A stretch of 64,000 nucleotides of DNA from contig JAQGDQ010000425.1 in NCBI GenBank assembly GCA_030141605.1, positions 62,001-126,000 on the forward strand. The letters run 5' to 3'. The stretch comes from Tubiluchus corallicola. Its lineage: Eukaryota > Priapulida > Priapulimorpha > Priapulimorphida > Tubiluchidae. The notes under the pieces were generated by a model that had not been told where the DNA came from, ran no database searches, and saw only the letters and a list, made by a program, of their open reading frames with translations. Below, piece by piece: positions 35,909 to 64,000 of the stretch. The stretch's first letter is position 1. Each line of letters starts with the position of its first letter. Made by a program: the position numbers and the translations under genes.

Positions 35909-38900
35909 ATGGACTCTAACACCAAAGATCTCAACGATGTTGCCAGAAGAATCGCTGATAAGGTTAACATTGGCATGTCGAATCTACCCGATGGTGACCA
36001 CAGCAGCACGGCGACGACACTACAGGACGTCATGAAGTCTTACGTGTTCAAGGGCGTCCACTTTCCGAATCCTGCCATTCTGAATAACCCCAAGGGATTC
36101 TCGACGTTGGAATATCCGGAAACTAACTACAACATGCCGTGTCGGGAGGACGACGTGTTCGTTGCTTCCTATCCAAAGTGTGGTGAGTCAATGACCTAAT
36201 GTTTTCTAACACGTGATATGCTGACTCTTAGCTAAAAACATACTTTTAGGTCTTGCTAACTTGTAGAGAAACTTAGTTCATAGAGCGTGGTTCCCAGTTC
36301 TCATTTTAAAACTTTGAATTCAAATGTATGTACCATATTAATGTGTTTTTGTAGCACATTGCCTGCAAGTTATATTATAGGCAGTCGAAAATGAAATTTT
36401 GTGAGAAAAATTGCAAAGTCTGGCACATTGAGAATTCCAAAATTATTCTGTTATGTGAATAGCAGTCAAGTAAATTTAAAATTAAAATATGGTTGTACCG
36501 TAGTTGTAAACGAAAATGAAAAGTTAATGGTAAAGAACTCATTTAAAGATTTTAATATTACTGTTGTAGATTTTTGCAACAGCGTATATCATAATATAAT
36601 TACAAGAATACTGAAATGAATGGTTGTATGTGTACGTATCTAAAGAAAAATCATTTATGTATCAATTTTAATCACACAATAACAATAATAAATACAGTTT
36701 AAGTCAAATAAGTGCATATTACAAAATTAAATTTCTGTAGATGTTATTTTTCTATATCCCATTATATGTTTTACTAACATCCTTGTCTTTGTAAGCTGTA
36801 TATTTTTATTTGAAATAAACTCAAAATAATAATAATTATAATAATTAAGGTGGAACATTCAGTTTTACAGCAACCAGTTATTAGAAATATGGTAATTTTT
36901 TTCAGTAGACTGTCTCTCTAAACTGGCATGGAGTGTCCAACCTGTTTAACACTGTAACATTATATTATAATTCCTGGAGAATGTAACTTACATATTCCAG
37001 GCTTTGTTTCCCTATATCGTTTTTGGGATTTACAGGAAACACTTGGACTAGGGAAGTTGTTACACTCATAATGCACGATCCTGATGTATTGAGAGAAGAC
37101 AAGCGCAACATTGAAGTACGAGCGCCCGAAATCGGTCATCGGTGAGTACAGGGCTGTACAAAAAAGAAGCAATTTCACATTTTTACTGTGTAGTGTAAAG
37201 TGTAGATTGTAAGTATAGATCTTAAACAATAAAAGTTTTCCGTGGTCCTGGTTGTGTGACTGAGTGGTTTAGATGTCGGACTGCTACCAGGCAGTCTTGA
37301 GTTCGATTCTACTGGCTGCCAATGCCAGGACATATACTAACACATTATTCGTTATTTGTGTGTTGCGTTCTTATCTGCATTGTTGTAAGCGTAAGTTGGT
37401 GATAATGTCTGTTAAATAAGCGATGGTAAATAAATCTTGTCTTCTGTGGTATGCTGACATCGGCTAGGCAAGCTGTACTTATTCAAGCTAGTTTGAATGA
37501 ACACTGTAATGAACGTATTTGATGTGAGTAGGATGAAAGCTTACATTTGCCTTTTGTCGCTATTTTGTTGATTACAGCAATACAAAGGGTTTTACTGCAT
37601 ATTTTATTTATTTCAGTAGAAAAAAATGTATTTGTGCTATATGCCTATCTCAAAATATAATTATCAACTTGTAACTTATACCCAAGACCCGTTTATGCCA
37701 CAGATTCATTGTAAAAGCGAGTGACATGCTTTCCTGATAGTCTAGACACAGGTGAATAACAATTTTATGTCACATCGATGAAATTCAGTTCAAGTAAGAC
37801 GTTCTTCTGTTAATTTCAAGCGATGTGATCATTGTTCTCGTAGTTAACCATTGGAAAAGCATTGCCTTGCCACACGTCACTCATCCGAGAAGAATGACGT
37901 GCAAGAATGACAATTTTTTTGAATGTCACTTAGTCGTAGCAATGACCCCTGATAGTCTAAGCTGGGCTTTAGTTTTAGATTATAAGGCCATACTTGAAAC
38001 TTTGTGCTTCTTAAACTGTATTTGACGATCATGACTTTGAATGAACGGCATTCCGTATATTTCAGCTGGAAAGGTTATGACTATGTTCCTTATGAAGAAA
38101 TGAAGTCACCGAGGGTTTTCAAGACACACTACCCTCTACATTGCTTCCCCAAAGAAGCCATTGAGAAAAAGTGTAAGGTGAGTGTGATGAATGAAAGAGC
38201 AGTCAAGATAGGATGAACGAGATAAGTAACACTTGGATAAACTTCCTTTTCCGACTTTTTGAGTAATGCTGTAGATAAATTCCCTTTCCGACTTTGACTT
38301 CTGCAGGAAATCACCCTTTCCATCGTAAGTACGTACAAAAGGGCAGTACTAAAAAAATAATATGAAAAAACAGTACAGCGATACTAGTAATTGCTATTGT
38401 TAATTCTGGATATGCTGTTAAGGTGAAAGTTCAGGCCATTATGAGTTGCTAATTGATGAAAAGTAGGTGACATTTGCAGCTGAATTGGTTTTCCATTTAC
38501 CCTTTTCAAGCAAATAATTATTACCTCTTTCTGAATAAGATATCAGTTTCCAAATTAATTGACGTTAGTAATTTTGTTGCCTTTACTGTTTTTGTATTAC
38601 GGATTTCATGTTGTTTATTCTAGTTCTGTGTGTGAATAGCACAATAATTACAGCTTTGGTAATTATCGATTTTTGCTTAGATAGTGTACATTAGTCGCAA
38701 TTTTAAAGACTACGCTGTGTCGGCCTACCATTTCTGGGGTGGTTTGCTGGCACCAGACGGGAAGACTAAAGTTGTGCAAGGAAACATGAGAGATTTGATG
38801 GTGTCAACTGCAGGTAGTTCAGGTAGGTCGTCGTTGATTCCCCATATTGCCCAGAAAAATTGTCACGATTTCCGCAATAAAGGAAAGCTGAAAATAATAC

Positions 38901-41900
38901 TAGGGTTTCCTTGTTAAGAGAAGTAAAATCTGACATTTCAACATACATTGTGGTTACTAATGTTGAACAGTTATGGCAGGACTGGAATCTGGCTTATAGT
39001 TAAGAATAGTTCTGCAGGATACCATACTGAAAATATGCCTAGCACAGATATCCAGCCATACGCCTTTTAGTTTACATTTATATATATATATATATGGATC
39101 CTCTCCAGTAGGTAATTAGTCTGAAGCAGCATGGGAAGTAAAACCACCTAGAAATTTTCTTAACAGTCACTCTTCCATTTGCTAACCGGGTCCACTCATG
39201 TTTCGGTTTGTATTTTTTCACCTAGGTGCATTTTGGAGTTATTTTGGCCACGCGGCTGCATTTTGGAATCACAGAAACAGTGCAAACATTCTTTTCATTT
39301 TCTACGAGGACATGATAAAGGTACCACATGCTTCACTAGTAGATCTAGAATGTTTAGAATGTGCTTGTCCTGGGCTAGATCACGTAAGAAATGCATTTAA
39401 ATATTTGTGCAGGCCAAACACCATACCTTGCATGGCAGAATACTGAAAATACATGAATACTTATTGCGTGGTGCAGCACTGTTGTGAAGAAAATGATTGC
39501 TATATTTGAATTTTCTAATTTATTTTAGTACAGTGCAACTCCATTCCCAGGATAGGCAGATGCTTACCATTTGCAAATTTCGTCCAGTAAATACATTTTA
39601 AGTTGGGGCTTTAATCTGCTGATTTTTACTGCCCATTTTCTTCCAATGATGTCATTCATCAAAAAGAGAAACTGTGCACTGTAAATTTCTATTAAAGGTA
39701 GAACAAGTTTTTATAAAAAATAGATAGCTAACTTTGTGACATTTCTGTAGAACATTACAGAAGTTGTGAAAGTTTGAAGTCGTTTAAACAGCACGTGCTT
39801 GTGTAAAGCTGTAAAGCCACCAGTTACGTCATAATTTTCAAGTGAAAGGCAGCTGCCATTGTGGCTAAAAATTTCCATACAGTGAATGTATAAATGAACT
39901 TGACCTTTGTAGATATATTTTTACAAATTCCTTCATTATATTTTTTAAGTTTAAGTGATTGCAGTAAAATAAACCCAATATGCTAATTGACGTGTCTTTT
40001 CCTTTAAACCTTCAACAAATTACCAACGTTTGTGTGTAATACGTATTTTATTTTGAGTGTTTACGGAATACGTATTTTATTTTGAGTGTTTACGGAATAC
40101 GTATTTTATTTTGAGTGTTTACGGGGAATACGTATTTTATTTTGAGTGTTTACGGAATACGTATTTTATTTTGAGTGTTTACGGAATACGTATTTTATTT
40201 TGAGTGTTTATACGGAATACGTATTTTATTTTGAGTGTTTACGGAATACGCATTTTATTTTGAGTGTTTACGGAATACGCATTTTATTTTGAGTGTTTAC
40301 GGAATACGCATTTTATTTTGAGTGTTTACGGAATACGCATTTTATTTTGAGTGTTTACGGAATACGCATTTTATTTTGAGTGTTTACGGAATACGCATTT
40401 TATTTTGAGTGTTTACGGAATACGCATTTTATTTTGAGTGTTTACGGAATACGCATTTTATTTTGAGTGTTTACGGAATACGTATTTTATTTTGAGTGTT
40501 TACGGAATACGTATTTTATTTTGAGTGTTTACGGAATACGTATTTTATTTTGAGTGTTTACGGAATACGTATTTTATTTTGAGTGTTTACGGAATACGTA
40601 TTTTATTTTGAGTGTTTACGGAATACGTATTTTATTTTGAGTGTTTACGGAATACGTATTTTATTTTGAGTGTTTACGGAATACGTATTTTATTTTGAGT
40701 GTTTACGGAATACGTATTTTATTTTGAGTGTTTACGGAATACGTATTTTATTTTGAGTGTTTACGGGGACAGGTATTTTATAGGGACATGTAAAAGAATG
40801 CTGGTTTGGGTCTAAACTGGCGTAGAATTGTAACTTTCAGGTGCTTTTATGAACAGGCATTACACAACAGTTTAAGCATCTGTAATGGCATATGCTTTGT
40901 GGGAACATAAGCAGGAATTATAGGATGCTTACCAAACTTATAACCTTTTCCTTATTATTAGGATCCGTTTGCAGTAGTGAGAAAAATTGCAGATTTCTTG
41001 GAAAAGCCGCTAACCGATGAACAACTTAGCAAGATTGTGGTAGAGACGAGTTTTGACAAGATGAAGGCAAATCCGCTAGCTAACATGGAGTTCCTGTCCA
41101 GTACCGGATTCAAAGCAGCGGACGATGTTCCATTTATGCGAAAGGGTAAGTGCCAGATTCAAAGTAAGTAAGTAAGTAAATAATTTATTTGTCTCTGAAT
41201 GTTACAAAATGAAAATAAACAAAGCAAAAAAACTAAAATAAAGATCGAAAAGAGACGGGATGGCGAAAAGACCAAGAGTCACCAAGTCAACCACCTCTAT
41301 CCATATTGAAGAAAATTAAGTGACCTGTCAAAGTAACAAATGAAAATAATCAGCAACTTAACAAAAAAATGAGGCAACAAGTTCCAATAAATAAATTTGG
41401 CAATGAGAAGAGGCAAAATTTAAATTAGCAAAGAAAACAGAAAATTTAAATTAAAATCAAGAGACTAAGTCCAACTCAACAAAAACAAAACTAAAAATTA
41501 CATGTAAATCAAGAAACTCAATCCAACGTAAGAAGCAAAAAAAATGAAGCAATATCACGCCGTGAGTAAATCATCACCAGGTCAAGCACCTCTATCCAAA
41601 TTTAAAGGAAATTATACAACCTGACAACAGATCATGTATCATTTATGCGAAAACGTATTCAAAAGATGAAATCAACCAGTGACTAGTTGAAAAAAAAATG
41701 AAAAAGGTCTCAGATATTTGTTAATTTTCCAAATAATAATGGAACTAAATTTTAAAGATATTCAAAATTTACTGTCCAACTCATTTTGAACAGAATTAGT
41801 TCTTCTTTGTTCTAATCAACATTCACTGGACATACCCAATTTTGATCTAAACGCATTTGACGATAAAAATAAATTTTGAATATATTTGTTACCTAAGTTC

Positions 41901-42219
41901 ATTTTCCCTTTGTTTTTTCTTGTGCATAAATGCCGCTTGTCTTCTGCCATGTTTTTAAAGTTTATTAAATCAACGATTTTGCAATTGATGCTTGGAAAAA
42001 TAAACCAAACCTGTAAACACATTCAACAGAGTAAAGGGAGAAAACGTCCGTTTCCTAAAAGTGAACAACAATTAAGCTCTCTAAGCTTTCATTTTTTCTT
42101 GCACAGGTAAAGTCGGAAACTGGAAAGAAAACTTCGACGATGAAATGAACGCAATCGCTGACGAGCTGTGCAGCAGGCATTTTAAACCCATCGGTCTGAC
42201 ACACGTCTATGAACTGTAA
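35909..42219 (+). CDS. Cytosolic sulfotransferase, tandem copy 2 (complete, seven coding exons)
   Basis: PAPS-dependent sulfotransferase and close paralogue of copy 1. Exons 35909-36182, 37036-37141, 38066-38177, 38681-38822, 39226-39320, 40962-41145 and 42107-42219 (TAA) join to 341 aa. Every intron falls at the same codon and phase as in copy 1. Motifs: SYPKCGNTW around 88-95, catalytic His in RVFKTHYP (residue 148), YISRNFKDYAVSAYHF (167-182), and RKGKVGNWKENF at the C-terminal PAPS site. Exon 2 differs from copy 1 at only 3 of 36 residues. The copies differ most at the N-terminus and in the loop at the end of exon 4 (VSTAGSSG here, VNFDKTAI in copy 1). That loop lies near the acceptor pocket in known SULTs, so the copies may differ in substrate; this is inference. 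Intron 5 carries a 29-bp minisatellite. Candidate poly(A) signal at 43126-43131. Confidence 0.94.
37243..37440 (+). repeat. tRNA-derived SINE (sulfotransferase copy 2, intron 2)
   Basis: The A-box-like GTGTGACTGAGTGG is followed by an anticodon-like hairpin GACTGC-TACCAG-GCAGTC and the B box GAGTTCGATTC. A tRNA-unrelated body follows, ending in AAATAAGCGATGGTAAATAA. Acceptor ends do not pair, so it is not a working tRNA. Confidence 0.65.
40037..40770. repeat. 29-bp minisatellite, about 25 copies (sulfotransferase copy 2, intron 5)
   Basis: Unit AATACGTATTTTATTTTGAG then TGTTTACGG. Variants are arranged in blocks: early copies ATACGTA, about nine consecutive copies ATACGCA (roughly 40245-40470), then ATACGTA again. 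Copies are otherwise nearly identical. Confidence 0.96.
41165..41310 (-). repeat. Retroelement-end-like repeat, copy 2 (sulfotransferase copy 2, intron 6)
   Basis: Starts with AAGTAAGTAAGTAAATAATT and contains GAGACGGGATGGCGAAAAGA, CCAAGAGTCACC and CAACCACCTC, parallel to 23060-23200. A weaker echo (ATCACCAGGTCAAGCACCTC) occurs at about 41571-41590. It begins about 20 bp after the exon 6 donor. Confidence 0.5.
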
Positions 42220-43125
42220 CCGTAACCAGTTGCTTTCCGTTTCATGGTTCACATTTTTGTCTCATTTGTTACTTAGCTATTATGTTATGGCAGCAGTCGG
42301 GGTTGTCGTTTAGTATGATCCCGATTAGTGTATTGACGCCTAAAATGATCATATTGAACTGCCGGCGGTATCTTGCCGACAAGGACTAAAACTACCCAAG
42401 TTGGTTCGGTACCAGCAGATGCGGAGGCCAAGCAGTTTATAACTCTTTTGAAATCCATCCACGAAACAACAGAATGATGTGTAACAAAAATGATACCTTT
42501 ATTGGCAAAATGAAGCAGATTCAAAAATTCAGAAATACACTAACTGGACCGGTAAGAGCAGAAAAGACCACTTTTATACACTCCAGATGCATAGCTTGGC
42601 TTCAACAGACACTTACATTTTGTGTGAAAGGGGTGTTCAGTACAATATTTTCCACAAGATTATCGTACTTTTTAATCAAATTGCCAAACCCTAAAATTAT
42701 TGTTTTGCAGCAAATGATCATGTACTTAACTAAGCAACTACAATATCAAAAATGGCATCAAGTATAATATTAAATTTACGTACACAATGATGTCACTAAT
42801 TTACAGTAATTTACTAATGTAGGTTACAGGATCTAGTCATTATACAAGCACTATTTTTGAGTCGCTTTTTTTAAGAACTGCGGTCAGCATGCTTTGGACT
42901 ACAATGAAATTAAAGTTATACTTCCCACTGGTCAGCAGTAACATTCTAAATGTTTTCTGTTTTCAAACTTCTGTTTTTTCTTTTGTATTACTAAATTATC
43001 GTCTCATTTTTTGTACAGTATGAGGCAAATTATCGTCTGTTCTGATAATTATCTACACTGGTAACAAGTTAAGGATAACTTCCATTGATGATAGCAAGCA
43101 TTTGCGTACAGCGTCCTCAGTTGAA

Positions 43126-43131
43126 AATAAA
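43126..43131 (+). terminator. Candidate poly(A) signal of sulfotransferase copy 2
   Basis: AATAAA, followed within 30 bp by the T/G-rich GTTCCTATACTTATGTTGTTT. About 900 bp past the stop codon; earlier weaker signals cannot be excluded. Confidence 0.45.
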
Positions 43132-43271
43132 CGATGTTCCTATACTTATGTTGTTTAGTTTATTGGTTCTCACCGCTGCTGCTCAGATCAGTTTAAAGAT
43201 CCATTTCTAATATGTGCCGAAATCATCCAAGTTCGAAAAAACAACTAACAAAGAGATTGTCTAAAATAATT

Positions 43272-43288
43272 TTTATTACGTTTTTATT
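43272..43288 (-). terminator. Candidate poly(A) signals of srGAP
   Basis: Two AATAAA hexamers on the minus strand, 850-870 bp past the srGAP stop. Confidence 0.4.
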
Positions 43289-43623
43289 GTACATTATTTC
43301 TACAATGACGGCACTCGCATTCAGTCTTTTGTTCCACCCACTACAACATTCACTACCTACACATATTATGATCTAACTTGCATACAAAACACAGGGGTTT
43401 TCTTAAGTAACTCAAAGGGAAGCTAAATAACTACTTTGTTACGTAAAGTAAAAATCACGTGATATAAATGATTTCAGAACAGCTGAACAAGAAAAATGCT
43501 TCTTGCATTTTAACAATTTGTTTTATGTTTCTACATCATGCTTTAAGTCAACTTACAAAGATTAAATATTTTTAAAATGTCTGTACAATCAAATAAATGT
43601 ATGCAAGTAATACTAAATTAGAA

Positions 43624-43690
43624 AGTACGGGAGTTGAACTCAGAACCTTCTGTTTTCCGGGCACATTCTAATTCAACTGAATAAAATTCA
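43624..43690 (-). repeat. tRNA-like (SINE-head) segment
   Basis: On the minus strand it reads TCAGTTGAATTAGAATGTGC, CCGGAAAACAGAAGGTTCT and GAGTTCAACTCCCG. B box intact, other arms decayed. Confidence 0.5.
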
Positions 43691-44140
43691 CTTCATTCAC
43701 ATTTACTCAACAATATTTCACTCGCATAATAAGAAACTATACATTATTTCTATATCCAAATTCCTCAACAACAGCGATTCTATATACATATGTATGCGCG
43801 AGTCACATATATAAATTAATTATATACATAAAAATTTGCAGTGAAGGCTCCTTCATTGTGTATATAAGAAAATAAAATGACATCACTGACAGACTGATTA
43901 AATCACACATGGAAAATAACTTAATTTCACGAGGGAAGAGCATCAAAAGTTCAACCAACCATATACAAATAATCGGTTACGCAACAGGAAGAATTTAGTC
44001 AAGAATTACAGTTCTTTTACAACTTGCATTTGTTAAATTACCAGCAATTGTGGCGCACTGGAAGGTCTCATAATCAGTATGGCACTTATTAAGGGGGGCG
44101 CTCTGCAACCTAATACTGATCAGTAATTCGTGAAGGGCTG

Positions 44141-62586
<18,446 letters not shown>

Positions 62587-64000
62587 CTGTAATAAAATTG
62601 ACAAATTAAAAAATAAGGTTTTTTTACTAATAGGACAATAGATGGCAGCACGACTGCAGTCATAAGGTTCAAATACTAGTTACGCGACAACTTTTTCAGC
62701 ATCTCTTTCTTCAATTAATTGAGTGCTACGCCGATTAATGAGTGTGTTCGTGTGTGGAAAAACATTATACAGTTTGACTACATAAACATCATTTTCCATT
62801 GTAATTCTTTAGTGCGTCTGCCTCTCAAGCGCTCAAACTAGTCATCAAGAACCCTGAACCCAGTACATCAAAGCGTGACCCGCACGCAGCAAAACAATAA
62901 CATTTTATTAATGGGCGACGCGTGCCACATAGTAATAGCCTGTAATGACTACGAACCGCCATAATACAGCTTCGCAATAATGCCTTTAATGTGGAAACAC
63001 GCTAGATTTGAATTATTTGGTTATTTAACAGGACTGGGCACAAATAGGCCTGCAGGCAGTGGCTGGATGTTAGCCAACTGAAATAACAGCCTGAATGAAT
63101 GTGGGCCTTTATAATTACTGCAGAATGGTGAAGGAAGGAAAATATACTCAGTGGTTTTTTGCTAGAGGTATCAAGCTGGTGCCCTGCAGTGTTGACCTAA
63201 TTTAATAAAGGTTTATTTTAAGCACATATGTAGGGCTTACCAACAGGGGGATGTAAAATAATATCTATTTTACATAAAAATTACCCACAACACCATCGAC
63301 ATACTTAGTAAACGCATACTACAGGCTCAGCCAAGAATGTCATATTTTGATCAATCGTACACCCACTAAACTGACTACAGTCTTGTAGAACTAAGTGAAT
63401 AAGGTGGCAGTTAAGCAGTGTTAGGCATATTGGGTAGTTGGATAAGCAACACTTCCGTTAGTAGTGCGACTGTAGGGCTAAAACGAAAAAAAAAGAGAGA
63501 AAATACACTTCTTTCTAAATAGTGTACCTCTTTTTCATCACAAATCAGTAGCCTGTAACTTATTCACACTGAGAGGGAACATTCGAAGAGGTTAGCCAGA
63601 AGGTTTCAGTTTATTAAATGTAAATGCATACCAAGTATGTGAAAATGTGCGAATACAGTTTCAAGTTTTATTAGTTTTTCTTGCGATTCTTCCAAATTAT
63701 TTTGAGTAGTAGCTCAAATTAACAGTAACATTACCTCCACCCCCCACCCCCCGCCCCGAATGTGACTGCACACTAGTAACACTTGCATTCCAAATTTAAA
63801 AGACAGTTTTTCAAATTTGAACCATTGTCAATTCCGGGTTTACAATAATGCAGCCTAATACGGTATTATAACTGCTCACTGTAACATGCTCTACATTGTA
63901 AATCCTCTCTATTATTTTAGTAGGTAATACTTAATCTGGTTATAGGTACGTCTCTTCAATTATTTGGTTAATTTTCAACAGAATTCTGATCTGGCTTCTA
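62587..64000. other. Upstream intron of srGAP, no exon recognised
   Basis: srGAP should begin with a short first coding exon (about 20-25 residues before the sequence IRLQLTEQLKCL), and none is recognisable here on the minus strand. A C-rich run occurs at 63736-63759. Otherwise this is unassigned AT-rich sequence. Confidence 0.4.

Larger units (their letters stand above)
42220..44140. other. Convergent 3' region between sulfotransferase copy 2 and srGAP
   Basis: This spans the 3' UTRs of two converging genes. A plus-strand AATAAA lies at 43126-43131. Minus-strand AATAAA signals (read as TTTATT) lie at 43272-43277 and 43283-43288. A degenerate tRNA-like segment on the minus strand lies near 43624-43690. 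The stretch 42290-42450 is richer in G and C than its surroundings, but I see no coding frame with a domain. Confidence 0.5.

Overview
The window is animal (metazoan) nuclear DNA. It has spliced genes with GT-AG introns, AT-rich intergenic and intronic sequence, many short DNA transposons and long minisatellites. I recognise five protein-coding loci. There is no sign of bacterial genes, CRISPR arrays or a complete virus. The proteins are clearly animal, but the sequence alone does not fix the phylum. A non-vertebrate animal with a repeat-rich genome is my best reading.

Layout. (1) 39-6769, plus strand: the last six coding exons of cereblon (CRBN), the substrate receptor of a CUL4-DDB1 ubiquitin ligase. 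(2) 10674-16449, plus: a complete four-exon glycerate kinase (GLYCTK, MOFRL family, 520 aa) with a possible mitochondrial presequence. (3) 16450-23459: intergenic, with two non-LTR retrotransposon remnants and long (TTA)n runs. (4) 23488-32039 and 35909-42219, plus: two tandem cytosolic sulfotransferase paralogues (340 and 341 aa), each with seven coding exons and the same intron positions and phases. (5) 44141-62586, minus: sixteen exons of an srGAP-type protein (F-BAR, RhoGAP, SH3, Ser/Pro-rich tail), missing only a short N-terminal piece. srGAP and the second sulfotransferase converge, with candidate poly(A) signals only about 140 bp apart.

The genes do not form one pathway. They are ordinary neighbours: protein turnover (CRBN), glycerate/serine-fructose catabolism (GLYCTK), PAPS-dependent sulfation (the two SULTs) and membrane/actin remodelling (srGAP).

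The unusual material is in the non-coding DNA. I could delimit several non-autonomous DNA transposons by terminal inverted repeats and target-site duplications (hAT-type with 8-bp TSDs, a TA-flanked mariner-like element, a TTTAA-flanked element, a possible piggyBac-like element). Three of them carry a long internal minisatellite. Some minisatellites show block or higher-order structure (46-, 29-, 62- and 31-bp units). Two oppositely oriented mariner-like arms flank one sulfotransferase exon. Degenerate tRNA-like SINE heads and several two-copy dispersed families also occur. I found no convincing new multi-gene system. The best leads are the cereblon drug-pocket substitutions and the transposon/minisatellite associations.
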